A stretch of DNA of 64,000 bases from Cololabis saira (GCF_033807715.1 NC_084596.1:27974879-28038878); one strand, 5' to 3'. Positions 13,041 through 24,562 are shown, counted from the stretch's first letter. The notes: generated by a model not told the origin, from the sequence alone. Translations and numbers: made by a program.

Positions 13041-14060
13041 CAATAAAGCTGTTAGCTTCATTCAATGCCATCATCATGTATTTGGTTTAGGAGATGCTTT
13101 AGACACACGTGCATTCAGTCTGCCAAACCAGTTCATCCGTCATCCAGCAGCATACAAACCCCTATGTGGCAAAATAGCGTTGCAGCCACGGAGTCATAGG
13201 TACATGCGTGTGCTATAGTCGGTATAAGTGGGGCAACATTTATGTTTTTGCAGGTGATATCGGTTACTTGCCACGCACAATGTGTAAATTATCCCAGTTC
13301 CACGTTATTGATACTTTGATTTAATGAGCTGGGTGGATTATGGACGTTTTCCACACTCATATATCATTTACATATTTATGTGAAAAATTGGAGTTGGTCT
13401 CTGGCTTTTCCAACCAAAACTTTAAACCAATAATATATTTTTTTAAGAGGCATGTTAGATAAATACATGAATATAATCTAATATCTGTAGACGCCGCTAT
13501 GGCTTATTATATCCGTGGTCTGATAAGGTCAGAGTTTTGATTTCAACATGTCAGCCCAGCAAAATATGTGTGTTACCGAAAAGGCAGGCGTTATCTTTGA
13601 TATATTTTCCTTTGTTCATACAAAAATGAATCACAAATCTGAAAGATTTAGGTTAAAGAAAGCGTTTAATAGTTGTAGACCCTTTTGATTTTTGGGATTC
13701 GAGTAAAGAAGATTAAGTGAGGTATGGTTGTAAATCCTTTGTTAGAGTTTAAAGAAAGCAGAAATTGATGTTAAAATAAAGAAAGAAAAAAATAGTGTTC
13801 AAAACTGACTCGTAAACAGATAGCAAGGGCAAGAATAAATGTTTCCCCTCCTGTTGGGATTGTTCAAACCTGTCAGCGCATAAGCAGATCATTTTTTTAA
13901 CATCGTCTTTATAAACCATTGAAATAAAAAAGCAGAAAAGAAGACGGAAATCAAATTTGTCTTTTTTGTCATGAAAAGTGAATATTGTAAGTAACAACTC
14001 TGTCTATAGTTTTAACTAAATTGACTTGATATCAAATTAAAATAACAGCTATATTAAATA
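13041..14060. other. non-coding interval
   Basis: This is A+T-rich sequence in which I recognise neither a gene nor a defined repeat. Confidence 0.45.
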
Positions 14061-14150
14061 TCCATCCATCCATTATCTATACCCGCTTTATCCTTTGCAG
14101 GGTCACGGGGGTCTGCTGGAGCCTATCCCAGCTATTTTCAGGCGAGAGCT
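14061..14150 (+). mobile_element. partial copy of the 'gctggagcctatcccag' teleost repeat
   Basis: It runs from tccatccatccattatctat through 'ctttatcctttgcagggtcacgg' to 'tctgctggagcctatcccagct...caggcgag'. This is the 5' part of a very abundant teleost interspersed repeat, probably the 3' end of a non-LTR retrotransposon. The window holds seven copies in varying states of decay. Confidence 0.7.
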
Positions 14151-14478
14151 ATAATATAATATATATAATATAATAGACAAACGTAATTCAAAAAATGTGA
14201 ATAGGCATGATTTGTCTTCCTATAAGATGGAGGGGAAAAAATGTTTGATCTAATATCAAAAGAAAATGTTACACGATGAATCAAAACTTGTCGAGAAGAA
14301 GATGAGGATGCTCACTCTTAGTTCTAAACAAATTATTTCCCACCCTTGTACACCATTGGTTGTGTTAACGAAACCAAAGTATCAAATTAAGATATATCCA
14401 CGTAAGAGTGAAATGAATAACAGACTCTTGCCATTTTTACATCTCTGGTGTTTTTGATCTGGTTTGGAAGGTCACAGG

Positions 14479-14481
14479 AAA

Positions 14482-14516
<35 letters not shown>

Positions 14517-14520
14517 ATAC
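14479..14520. repeat. (AAAT)n microsatellite
   Basis: About ten tandem aaat units. There is no sign of a LINE body immediately upstream, so it may be an independent microsatellite. Confidence 0.95.
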
Positions 14521-14854
14521 AAATCCGTACACATTAAAACATTTAGACACAGTAATTTATTATGAAATACCTGAGTTGCTTATTCTACCTCCATTGTTGT
14601 TTATAGCAAATGAAAGTATTTTGTCTTTGGCTATGACAGAGAAAACGTTCCTTTTTTTAAAATCTTAATTGCTCCCGTCTTTCACTCGCTTTTTGCACAT
14701 TTCACACATGCAGACACCGTCGATAGTTTTCCATGTCATGGCGCCTGCAGCTCTTCTCTCTCCAGTCACTAGAAGGTTGTAATACCCATATGAATCGTGA
14801 GGTGGCAGCACACTCAAATAGATGTTCTGCAACTTCACTCCGCTTCAGTGTATG

Positions 14855-15066
14855 GAGGACCAAAAATGACAAAATTAAAAATAAAAGCAGAAATATATAT
14901 ATTTTGTTTTTCCTTTTCCTTATAGATGCATTTTCATCAAGAAATATATATATAAATATATTGTTTTTCCTTTGACCATATATATGCATTGCTTGTTTTT
15001 ACATTCCTTTGTCTCCTCTTTATACTTTACCTTATGCATATCTGCCTCATTATGCAAAAGAGAGGG
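14855..15066. repeat. left arm of a long inverted repeat flanking a LINE fragment
   Basis: The phrases gaccaaaaat, ttaaaaataaaagcagaaat, gcattttcatcaagaaatat, tccttatgc-like and ttatgcaaa-gag-agg appear here in order. They recur as reverse complement at 16140-16316 and 16684-16745. The arms are about 200 bp and imperfect. The enclosed kilobase contains the LINE 3' end. This could be the terminal inverted repeats of an unrecognised DNA element or two oppositely oriented copies of one repeat. Confidence 0.6.
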
Positions 15067-15244
15067 CTTCCCTTCCTGGTCCAGCTCCTCTACTATTGGT
15101 TAATAAACAGGAACATGCAGGATTGGACAAAATTAAGATTGTTGTCCTGTTAAGGGGTTGAGATATCTTCAAGTTCCTGCTATCGTGAGACAGGTTAGTT
15201 TTACCCTGATGATGTGTTGTTGCAATAGTAATTCTTTTCAAGAC

Positions 15245-15955
15245 TAAAACTGATAGAGGAGAGGAGATTGTGTGGTCCAGTTTAGGAAATGTGCTTTTAG
15301 CCAGTCTGCATTTTCAATCAGGGCTGCTCGTGAGTGGAACTTCGTACCAACTGAGATTAGAAACAAATCAAATTATTCTTCTTTTAAATTTTATCTAAAA
15401 AAGTGGTTAATTAGTGGCCAAGGTTGTCAACATAAAATTTCAGTGCTTAATTTCCCTGGCTTGCTCCCCTGCCTGTTGGTGTTTGTCTGATGTCACCTGT
15501 CATGTTGCCTGTTTGTCTAGTTACAATGTTGCTTTTTGAGCATGGCTTTTTATTCTGTGTTTAGTGCTTTTGTCTTGTTTGTTTTTGGCCTGTTAGTGTG
15601 TTACTGTGTCTTGTGTTATTAATGCTGATGTTACTGTTGCTGCTTCATGTTTTTTCTGTTTTCGTTTGTAGCAATTGTCTGTTGTTGAGCTTATGTTAAC
15701 CTGTGTGTGAATGTATTTTAGCTTAGTCTCTTACCTTTTAATCTTTATTCTGATGTAGCCTTCTTATTCTGAAATGTTTTATTGATTATATCTTAATAAT
15801 TTTTCTTTTAGGTTGACTATTTTACACCAGTCCAGGGACAGCAGATGCAAAATAGCCTTTTTGGCTAATTCTGGCATATTTTACATTTGTTTAAATGTAT
15901 TATTAATGTGCATTGTCCCTGATAACTAAACATTTAAATAAATAAAATAATAATA
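15245..15955 (+). mobile_element. 3' end of a CR1/L2/Rex-type LINE (ORF2 C-terminus plus 3' UTR)
   Basis: The open frame around 15284-15490 encodes FSIRAAREWNFVPTEIRNK...FKFYLKKWLI. This is the 'A..WN.LP.EIR...FK..LK..L' signature at the extreme C-terminus of teleost LINE reverse transcriptases. It is followed by about 470 bp of 3' UTR containing 'ccagggacagcagatgcaaaatagc' and 'gtgcattgtccctgat', and by an aataaataaaataa tail at 15935-15955. The reverse transcriptase and endonuclease are absent, so it is a 5'-truncated dead copy, as usual for target-primed insertion. Confidence 0.8.
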
Positions 15956-16139
15956 TTGATCTCCAGATTTATAGTTACTGGCTTGTTGGTTTTATAATGT
16001 CCCTTTGACTAACTCTACATAACATTAATACATCATTTTAGAAATGCACCCATTAGCCAATATTCAGTCTTCAGTGAGGGCTCAAAAGCACGAGAGCAAA
16101 TTCTACATACACTTCAACGAATGTAAGGGATATTTATCC

Positions 16140-16316
16140 CACCCCTCCTCATTTGCATAACGAAGCCGAAATGCATTAGGTTAAGTAAAAAGAGGAGATG
16201 AGGGAATGTAAAGAGAAGGAATGCATAAGGAATAGGATAATGAAAAGGATATACAGGAGTACAAATATATTTCTTGATGAAAATGCATGTATAAGAAAAA
16301 GGAAAAACAATATATA
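16140..16316. repeat. right arm (inner part) of the long inverted repeat
   Basis: The reverse complement of this segment aligns with 14890-15066: ttatgcaaa, ...cattcc-tct, ...gcattttcatcaagaaatat, ...ttgtttttcct. The arm is broken at 16317 by a Tc1-like foldback and a second repeat, then continues at 16684-16745. The arm is therefore older than both insertions. Confidence 0.6.
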
Positions 16317-16398
16317 TACAGTACAGACCAAAAGTTTGGACACACCTTCTCATTCAAACAAATAGGGATGTGTGTCTAAACTTTTGGTCTGTACTGTA
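16317..16398. mobile_element. Tc1-like foldback MITE
   Basis: It begins TACAGTACAGACCAAAAG and ends CTTTTGGTCTGTACTGTA, with near-perfect 30-bp arms (ccaaaagtttggacacacc against ggtgtgtctaaacttttgg-like) around a short A-rich loop. The TA at each end is the Tc1/mariner target duplication. The arm matches the terminal repeat of a Tc1-like transposon widespread in teleosts ('cagaccaaaagtttggacac'). No transposase remains. Confidence 0.8.
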
Positions 16399-16407
16399 GC
16401 CTATATA

Positions 16408-16679
16408 TCCATCCATATACCCGCTTTATCCTTTGCGGGGTCACGGGGTCTGCTGGAGCCTATCCCAGACAGTCCACATATAGAGACAAACAACTAGAAA
16501 CACTCACACTCACGGGAAGTTTAGAATAATCAATTAACCTAATAGCATGTTTTTGGACTGTGGGAGGAAGCCGGAGTTGGAGGGAACCCACGCAAGCACG
16601 AGGAGAACATGCAAACTCCACACAGAAAGCCAGGGAGTTGAACCGGGAACCTTCTCGCTGTGAGGCCACCGTGCTGCCC
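16408..16679 (+). mobile_element. near-complete copy of the 'gctggagcctatcccag' teleost repeat
   Basis: It runs from atccatccatataccc through 'gctggagcctatcccag', 'atatagagacaaacaact', 'atgtttttggactgtggg', 'aggaagccgg' and 'gagaacatgcaaactccac' to 'gtgaggccaccgtgctgccc'. A segment between 'cccagac' and 'agtccacatatag' is missing relative to other copies. The order and orientation match the copies at 52949 and 60352. Confidence 0.8.
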
Positions 16680-16683
16680 TTAC

Positions 16684-16745
16684 TGTATATATTTCTGCTT
16701 TTATTTTTAATCTATAGGCTAGTATTAGTATTATTATTTTTGGTC
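16684..16745. repeat. right arm (outer part) of the long inverted repeat
   Basis: In reverse complement this reads gatgaccaaaaat...gattaaaaataaaagcagaaatatata, matching 14857-14900. It resumes the arm interrupted at 16317. Confidence 0.55.
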
Positions 16746-17689
16746 ATCAATCAGTGGAGCTAATTAAATACAATATTTTGAAATTAAACTGCAGAGCAGT
16801 AAAAAATAAAAATATAATTCAACATATAGGTGTACGAACATGTTCGTTACGTAGAAAAATAATAATAGCAAGTAAATAATTAAATAAATACATGTTGGGC
16901 ATTATATAACAGATAAGTTACAAGACATTCTTGGTGTATTTGAAGTTATTTGACTGGGCATTTTTATTAAATGAACATGATATTAAAAGTTAGAAAAAAA
17001 TTAAAGACTTAACTTTAATACATTTCAGAAATAATCTGTATGCAAAAATTTGAAAAGTGCGACGTGAATATGTCCTGCCTGAATTACAATGCTGTACCTC
17101 CTCAGTCCACCAGAGGGAGCCAAGTTCATAATTATGACGGTAGACCTCACATCTCCTTCATTCTCCTCTATTTCAGATTTACTTCAACAATGCCACTGCT
17201 GAGTTTGATTTTATTCTGGGTCACCTTTTTTGTGTTAGAATGTGATTGTTTGAGGCTTATATTTTCTTATTTGATATTTATATAAAAGTCAATATTTAAT
17301 GAAACTTTAGTGTTGCTTTTGTGCTACTTATGTTAATAGTTCCTTTTTGTGGTTACTTGCTGTGATGCCACTGGATTTGAAAGAAAAGTTTGAAGTTGCA
17401 GTTTAAAATAATCAAACAAAAAGGCTATAAAATGAACATAACATGGCTTTAATGCTACTCGAATTATGAAATGAATTACATTCTAGAGGAGAACGTGTTG
17501 CAACGCCGTTGCATTTTTTTTATTGTATTTTTTGTGTTATTAATAATTAATTATAATTTTTGCGGTTAAAAGAATAGCTAACACTTAAATAGTAAGCCTT
17601 GTTTAGCGCGTTCATTTGAGTTTGGCTGTGCTTTTTCATTGTGCTTCAGTGCTGAATACTTGAACTAATGAGGAGTTAAAGAGGGCTGG
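16746..17689. other. non-coding interval
   Basis: This is A+T-rich sequence with no recognised gene. A short phrase at 17100-17120 (tccaccagagggagc) resembles a fragment of a dispersed repeat, but nothing more can be supported. Confidence 0.4.
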
Positions 17690-17945
17690 GTGGGCAGACC
17701 GTAGTATTAAGTAAAAGGCCCGTAGTGAATTGTACAAACAGCCGAGGGCGGTGGAAAAAGTTCATGCCCAGGTCCATGTAAGGAGAAACCGGCGGAGCGC
17801 TGCAGGCCACTGCACGGACGTGTAATTAAGACGACCTGCGGAGGATTACAGCGATATTGGGACTGTAACTTTGCCTCGCAATGATCATTAACAATTTCAT
17901 GCGTCGTCGCTCCTGAGCTCCAACAGCAGAGAGCCGCTCATGGGG
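17690..17945. promoter_or_regulatory. candidate conserved regulatory block upstream of foxc1
   Basis: This is a G+C-rich, repeat-free island in A+T-rich surroundings. It contains aggccactgcacggacg, gtgtaattaag (homeodomain core), gatcattaacaattt and other transcription-factor-like sites. It has no open frame worth calling. It lies 1.5-1.7 kb upstream of the foxc1 ATG, so an enhancer or distal promoter is likely. This is inference from composition and position. Confidence 0.35.
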
Positions 17946-18847
17946 GAGTTGTTCAAGCTTTTTTGTGTTTTAATCAAAAGTCTTAAAAATAATAATAATA
18001 AATAATAAAAAAATAAAAATTGCTAGCCTCCAGGCATCAGCATTGTTTCCTACAAATATGGACTGCTGGATAAAAAGAACAAACAAACAAAAAAATAACA
18101 ACCTCTGATACTTTAAAATGAATTTTACAATTACATTGCTATTTAAGGAGTGACTTGTGAAAAGAAAAAAAAATGTATCTTCAGTCTTTATTCACTTCTG
18201 GGCCTTTAACAGCCAAAAGAGAAACATTCCCAAGATATTCCAACATTTTGATGCAAACACCCCTGAAGGGCCTACTGGTCCCATTTGCTTCCGTGATGTG
18301 TTAAGATGCTTTTCTTGAATAAACTCACACATTTACCGCCTGTTTCAGCCCAAACTGTTTTTAATTCCCATTGTAATGAAATCACACTCAGCCGCCCTCT
18401 GCAAATACCGGGAGCCCCCTTTTCCTGCTTTGATCTCACCCTGATCCGCTGCTGGTGTTGACTTTTTTTAGCTACTCTCTGGACGTGTCAAAATGCACGT
18501 AAACCACACCATTTGGTTTGAAAAGGTGTTTCTTTCTCATTCTAGTTAAAATCAAACACGATTGATTACTCTTAATTATTTTTAAATCTCCTTTTTTTAT
18601 TGAAAAAAATAATAAGCTAATTAAAGGCATTGTGAAATCAATTTATAACATATAGCCTATGAATTCAAAAACATAAGATGAAATTATTTAAACTCTCTGT
18701 AAATAACTGTAAATGTGAAATGAGTGAAATCTGCGATGTGTTTTTCCTCTTAAATCCACTGCTCGTCTAGTGATAGTGGATGCAGTGATCAGGAATCCGC
18801 GTTCACTGATTTGACGGCCCGCTTGTAAGTTGCTCTGTCACGTCTGA
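17946..18847. other. distal foxc1 upstream region
   Basis: An A-rich low-complexity patch (17990-18020) is followed by unique-looking sequence. The part at 18215-18480 is compositionally balanced and may be a further conserved non-coding element. No gene is present. Confidence 0.4.
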
Positions 18848-18977
18848 AGGCTGATTTATAGTTCCGCGTTACACCAACGCAGATCCTATGGCGTAGTCTC
18901 GGCGTAGGGTGCGCGTCGCCGCGTAACCCTACGCCGTAGGCTCTGCGTCGATATAACGCAGAACCATAAATCAGGCT
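18848..18977. mobile_element. Harbinger-like MITE in the foxc1 promoter
   Basis: This is a 130-bp foldback element. It starts AGGCTGATTTATAG and ends CCATAAATCAGGCT, with matching arms of about 40 bp (gttccgcgtta...acgcagatcct against aggctctgcgt...taacgcagaac) and a G+C-rich core with two copies of a cgtagggt-type palindrome. TGA at 18845-18847 and 18978-18980 is the 3-bp target duplication. It is the same family as 6543-6628. Its right end lies about 440 bp before the foxc1 ATG. Confidence 0.8.
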
Positions 18978-19069
18978 TGAGGGTTTTGGCAAGAGGAGGC
19001 TGGGAGTTACCGACACCTCCTCCAGCTCTGCAGAGCCCCGAGTGCAGCCCGGCGGCTCCGCCATCCCCG

Positions 19070-19145
19070 GCCTCTGATTGGTCGACCTGTGCACTTTCGT
19101 GGGCGGGGCTTGCCTGGCAGCAAAAAAAAAGGGGGAAAGAATTTA
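19070..19145 (+). promoter_or_regulatory. core promoter of foxc1
   Basis: Within 350 bp of the ATG there is an inverted CCAAT box (ATTGG, 19077-19081), a GC box (gggcgggg at about 19101-19108) and a TATA-like gaatttaac near 19139. Their order and spacing suit a transcription start near 19165-19175. Position and motif order are the only evidence. Confidence 0.5.
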
Positions 19146-19417
19146 ACTGCGCACAAGTCCTGTGCGGTGACGGATGTCCAAAGTCCCAGAACTTTTTCAA
19201 TGCGCGTTTCATATGCTCTCAATGATGGGGACAGCTTGAACACGGCACACAGCGCTGCTACCGGGAAGACTTTTCTCTCCCTCTTTTTCTCTTGAAGCTC
19301 CAGCGAGGAAAGTGTGACTTTAGTGCGCCCCAGCCCCTCAGAGGAGAGGGAGACTCTCTGCGTAATTTTTGGAGCTCCACTTTTTTGCGCCCCGGCCGGA
19401 TCCATCCAAGTGAAGAC

Positions 19418-20857
19418 ATGCAGGCTCGCTACTCCGTGTCCAGTCCCAACTCGCTGGGCGTCGTGCCATACATCGGCAGCGACCCGAGCTACTACCGGGC
19501 CGCGGCCGGCGGGGGATACACGGGCATGCCGGCCCCCATGAACATGTACTCCCACGCCGCGCACGACCAGTACCCGGCCAGCATGGCCCGCGCGTACGGA
19601 CCCTACACCCCGCAGCCGCAGCCCAAGGATATGGTCAAGCCTCCCTACAGCTACATCGCCCTCATCACCATGGCTATCCAGAACTCACCTGACAAGAAGG
19701 TGACCCTGAATGGGATTTACCAGTTTATCATGGAGAGGTTTCCATTTTACCGAGACAACAAGCAAGGCTGGCAGAACAGCATCAGACACAATCTGTCTCT
19801 GAACGAGTGCTTTGTCAAAGTCCCCCGCGATGATAAAAAGCCCGGTAAGGGCAGCTACTGGACCTTGGACCCGGACTCTTATAATATGTTTGAGAACGGG
19901 AGCTTCCTGAGGAGGAGGCGGCGGTTCAAGAAGAAGGACGCGCTGAAAGAGAAGGAGGAGCGGCTGCAGAAAGACCAGCCGCCGCGGCAGCAGCAGCAGG
20001 CTGGCCGGGAGCAGTCCGAGCAGCCGGTGCAGGGCTCCCAACCCGTCCGGATCCAGGATATTAAGACTGAGAACGGGACGGTCACGCCGCCGCAGGCCAA
20101 CTCTCCTTCTCTCAGCGCCGTGCCCAAAATCGAGAGTCCGGACAGCAGCAGCATGTCCAGCGGGAGCCCTCACAGCATCCCCTCCGGCAGGTCCATAGGC
20201 ATGGACAACTCCGAGCACCAGCACCAGCAGCACCACGCACAGGCCTCCACGCAGGGCTTCAGCGTGGACAACATCATGACTTCACTCCGGGGATCTCCAC
20301 AAGGGGCCTCGGAGCTCAGCTCCGGTCTCTCCGCCTCCTCCAGGACAGGTATAACTCCATCTTTGTCCTTAAACTATTCACCGAATCAGACATCCGTCTA
20401 TAGTTCACCCTGTAATCAGAGCTCCATCTCCACTACCTCCAACGCCACCTATCATTGTAACATGCAAGCCATGAGCCTTTACGCTGGGGACAGGTCCAGC
20501 CACTTGGCACCGAGCACCACCGTGGACGAAACGTTGCCAGATTACTCAGTCACAACCACCTCATCCTCCCTGACCCACGCTAATCTAAATTCCGGAGGGC
20601 AGGAGGGCCACCATCCCCACCAGGGGAGGCTGGCCTCATGGTACCTCAACCAGGCCGGAGACCTGAGCCACCTGGGCGCAACTTACCCAGCGCAGCAGCA
20701 GAACTTCCATTCGGTCCGAGAGATGTTTGAATCCCAGAGAATTGGCTTGAATAACTCCCCTGTAAATGGGAATAACAGCTGTCAGATGTCATTCCCCCCG
20801 AGCCAATCCATCTATCGCACTTCTGGAGCTTTCGTATATGACTGCAGCAAGTTCTGA
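19418..20857 (+). CDS. foxc1: forkhead box protein C1 (FoxC1)
   Basis: This nuclear forkhead transcription factor is needed in vertebrates for somite, vascular, anterior-eye and neural-crest development. It is a single exon of 479 residues. The start [18 protein letters not shown] is the family start; the frame is open upstream but no earlier in-frame ATG was seen. An N-terminal activation region is followed by [18 protein letters not shown], which opens the forkhead domain (about 73-163). The recognition helix is [13 protein letters not shown] (120-132), and RRRRRFKKK (about 166-173) is the nuclear localisation signal. DIKTE (214-218) and VPKIE (235-239) match the two sumoylation motifs of FOXC1. 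FSVDNIM (281-287) is the conserved eh1-like repressor motif. The C-terminal activation region ends with the invariant FVYDCSKF. Human FOXC1 (553 residues) has longer Ala and Gly tracts. The length is closer to zebrafish Foxc1a than Foxc1b, which is only weak evidence for the a paralogue. Confidence 0.97.
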   Translation: MQARYSVSSPNSLGVVPYIGSDPSYYRAAAGGGYTGMPAPMNMYSHAAHDQYPASMARAYGPYTPQPQPKDMVKPPYSYIALITMAIQNSPDKKVTLNGIYQFIMERFPFYRDNKQGWQNSIRHNLSLNECFVKVPRDDKKPGKGSYWTLDPDSYNMFENGSFLRRRRRFKKKDALKEKEERLQKDQPPRQQQQAGREQSEQPVQGSQPVRIQDIKTENGTVTPPQANSPSLSAVPKIESPDSSSMSSGSPHSIPSGRSIGMDNSEHQHQQHHAQASTQGFSVDNIMTSLRGSPQGASELSSGLSASSRTGITPSLSLNYSPNQTSVYSSPCNQSSISTTSNATYHCNMQAMSLYAGDRSSHLAPSTTVDETLPDYSVTTTSSSLTHANLNSGGQEGHHPHQGRLASWYLNQAGDLSHLGATYPAQQQNFHSVREMFESQRIGLNNSPVNGNNSCQMSFPPSQSIYRTSGAFVYDCSKF

Positions 20858-22024
20858 CCAAAAGAAATAAATTCCCCCCGCGATGTTTGAACTCTGTCAT
20901 TAGAAAGAAATTCATCCTTTTACTCCTCCTACCTGTCCAGAGCATATGGACTATTAACAGACAAAAAAACAAAAGACAGAAAAGACTTGATCTTGGTTTT
21001 TCTAAACAACAGTGTTACTGCAAATAACACGTAAGTGTCTCTTTTTTTTTTTTGCTTTTGTGGCGTCATGAGATTATGCTGAAGATGTGTCACTTTTTCT
21101 TGAACGTGTAAATTGCATATAGTAATTTATTTCTAAACTGTAGCCGGATATTATGGACCAAACACCTCAAAGTGTTTCTAAATTGAATTGCCTTAATTGT
21201 CCTTAAAATTGTTCCATTAACAAAGAAAAAAAAAAGAAGAAGAGAACGTGTATATCACCGTACTATTTTAAAGATTCTTCATTTGTTGAAACGTTTTTTG
21301 AAGGATTTGTTTGTTTGTTTAATAAATTGTCATTTTATGTGAGTTAAAGTCACGCCTCATTTCTTGAAGACTTTAACAGGTTAGTTGTATTTTTTTTTAC
21401 ACTCAGTCTGGTCCACGTTAGGCTTGTGTGTAAACAGCTGGACTCTTTAATTTGTTTAAAGGCAGGTTTATTGAAATAATCTGACCTCCTAAAAATAAAA
21501 AAAAGAGAAAAGATGACTCAATTTTCTGCAAAGATTCAGGCCTTTTTTTCTCATGGGATTATTTTTAGGCCAATTATTGTTATTATCATTATTATTACAT
21601 CGCAGGTTGTGCGCGTATTCAATAACAAAGCGCATGTAAAGGATATATCACATCATATAATCTGCATATAAATCTGTGTTTTCAGTGTTTTATCAGGCTT
21701 TATAACAGACGATTTGAAACCAAGCCTGAGCCACAGAGCTGAGAAACAGCCTCCACACAGCACAACTTTGTTTTGGACTGCGTCGTGTGTTTACTGGCGC
21801 ATACTGCTGCTTACTTCACATCATACCGCACGTGCCAAAGATATTCCCGTTGTCACTTTAGTTTTGATGTTTGAATCCTGTCCGGTGATGACGACATAGA
21901 TGCAGGCGATGTGCTTTATTCATGTTTTATAGTGCGCAAGATTTTTTTTTTTCGTTTTTCTTTTTTTGGTTGTGGATTTAAATCATAATTGTATCTTTAA
22001 TGTATCTTTATATATATGTATATT

Positions 22025-22026
<2 letters not shown>
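20858..22026 (+). other. foxc1 3' UTR and immediate downstream sequence
   Basis: This stretch is A+T-rich with several T and A homopolymers. The 3' UTR probably ends near 21340, after the AATAAA at 21321. Beyond that, no gene or defined repeat was recognised up to the TA microsatellite. Confidence 0.5.
21321..21326 (+). terminator. polyadenylation signal of foxc1
   Basis: AATAAA sits 464 nt after the stop, within tttgtttaataaattgtc, with a GT-containing stretch (ttttatgtgag) 7-17 nt later. An earlier aataaa at 20866 is only nine bases after the stop and is unlikely to be used. Confidence 0.6.

Positions 22027-22115
<89 letters not shown>
22027..22115. repeat. (TA)n microsatellite, about 89 bp
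   Basis: Uninterrupted alternating TA, followed by tgtacacacacatt. The tyrosine/isoleucine open frames here are artefacts. Confidence 0.98.
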
Positions 22116-22122
<7 letters not shown>

Positions 22123-22375
22123 CACATTAAGATTTGTAAAGGTTTTATTGGTTGCCTTAGCTGCATTGATATTATATTACCTCTTTTGAATTACTTAAAA
22201 GGCAAATCCTAAGTAACCTCGTAGCATCACAATTTACTGAAAAATTCTAATACGTATTCAACCCAGAGAGATATTGTTGTTTGTCACCCATCTATTGCAA
22301 GCCTTATTAATTAAACAGTACAAAATAGTACAGTTGTACCTGTATGAGTCTTTGTTTTTTTTAAAAATAATAATC

Positions 22376-22433
<58 letters not shown>
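22376..22433. repeat. (TAA)n microsatellite
   Basis: About 18 tandem taa/ata units. Confidence 0.97.
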
Positions 22434-24562
22434 GTCATTAAGTCAAAGTCATTATAATAGATGCATTTACACAAAAGTAGCCATACTTGGAGAATAATGT
22501 TAGCTGTTTATAAAAATAAATGCTTACTCGTTGGTACATACATGTAATAACATTTACACTTCCCATTTATGATTTGCACATGTTAATTCCAAACTTTGCT
22601 CTCTGCTTTCACATGAAAAACATTTTCGAGGATATTTTTTTCAAAAGTTCCTGTCAGACAGGGAGGCTGGAACGACAACATTTCGTCCCAGAAAATAAAA
22701 CAAACTGCCTGTAATATAAAAGCATCTTGTAAAACTGTTTTAAAACGGTTTCCAGTGAGCTTTAAACAGGACAAGGGCACTATAAGAAGAAAATGTCTCG
22801 TGTGTTGATGCTGATCACGTTACTTTCACTGCACGCAATCGATCCTTAAAGCTAAATCTGTATACGTTTTGTTTAGGTTTTTCTATTTTTGTTTGTAAAG
22901 GAAACAAAAATCACTGCAGTAAGTTACTTAACCGTGCGCGTCTTCTAGTTCACCACTTCTCCATAATCAGACTCATAAAAGTCATTAGATACTTTCCGAA
23001 GTGTAGGCCTAATAAACAAACGTCGTGTTAGTCAAAAGATTGATGGCGCTCTCACAGAATGGACCAGGTCAGGAAGGAATAAAATTCAATCAGAGAGCTG
23101 GAATCGTTTTTCATGAGACGGAAAAGGCAGAGAGGCAGACGGGGGTCAAAGAGGAGGATGTCGGCCGCCAGAACTCCATCAACAATAAAACAGCACAAAG
23201 CACAAACAAAGCCACGGAGAAGGAGGACCACGAGAGTAGATATGATTTAAATTTCTTAAAGCTGTAAATATGGTTAAGAGAATGTTTCTGAAACGATCCA
23301 CATGTGGTGACCGGGGGAATAAAAACGGGTATACTTTTCGTACTAAACTGATACTGTAATTAGCAGTGGGCCGACAGTTTCCTCTGTGGGGTCTGGGACT
23401 CAATCAGTCCCGAGGGTTGCCACAACAAAATCGAGTACAAATTTAATTTTACTTTAATTTCCTCTTTTCAGGAACGGGGCAAGAATGAATGATGTTTTAG
23501 TTTCTTCTTTGTGCTTACAGCTATATATCCCATGCGAGAGGGTTGAGATATTTCCCACTAAAAGCACGCACCAATCAGATGGGGCTCGGGGTTAACTCTA
23601 ATTAAATGGGACCAAACGTGTTTTTAGGGCTTGGTAGGCGCAGACATTTGGGGACCACCATTTGAGCCTGCAGTGTGGAAGCTTTGCTCTGCGTCTTCCT
23701 GCAACGTTCCGCTACATTCCTGAAAATGCTCAACTTCCCTCAACTCTTTGGGTCAAATAGCAAAGACAAAAGCCGCTGTTGCGGTCCTGTCTTTCATATG
23801 CACGGAATCGGGACCGCGTAGGCTTATTTAATAGCGATTACAAAGTAAAATGTCTGCAGAAGCGGATTCACTGCGGGGTTTCGTGCCAGGGCTCGCTCGG
23901 TGTGACTTTCTGAAGCTCTACTTTAGTGAGAGAAGTGGCCTTTTACAGTTTAGAGCCCAAAGTCAAGAAATGTGGGCAGTATAAACTCACTTGGCAATCT
24001 GAAAATACAATGATAGCATTCATTAACAAAATGTTGAGTCCTGTTATATCTGGAACTGCAAACAATGCAGAATAAACTCATTGCGTCCATGACGGACACA
24101 ATGGCGCATAACTCAAACTGAAGGTTTGGAAATAAAACTGCAAACGTTCATTTTTACATTTTCTAATTATTTTAATTTTGCAAGTTGTAAATGCTTGTTC
24201 AGGGAATTTAGAGTTGAACTTTAGATCACTTACACATGACGGACACACTATATATTTAGCCGAAATATTCATTGAAAGACATTAAATAAAAGAAGACGAC
24301 CCGCTCCATGCCCATATGGCATTTCATTTTTACTTTTTTTTCTTTTTTATTCGAATTCCTGATCCAGATTTTATAATATTTGCAATGTTTGAACCTGGGT
24401 GTGCCTACATTTTTCAATTACCGTATTAGCAGCATCAGCTCTCCTCCCAAGAAAGTTTCTGAATGCACAGTTGTGATGCATAAGTTCACATACGCGTGTT
24501 TAAGTAACTCCGTGTTCCCTCAAGTTTACAGGGGGAGGGTTGGGAGAGACAGACTATGAAAG

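Noticed and set aside
19685..20236. 183-codon open frame antisense to foxc1 (and 19007-19564 minus)
   Set aside because: They are mirror frames of G+C-rich foxc1 coding and leader sequence, with no family resemblance.
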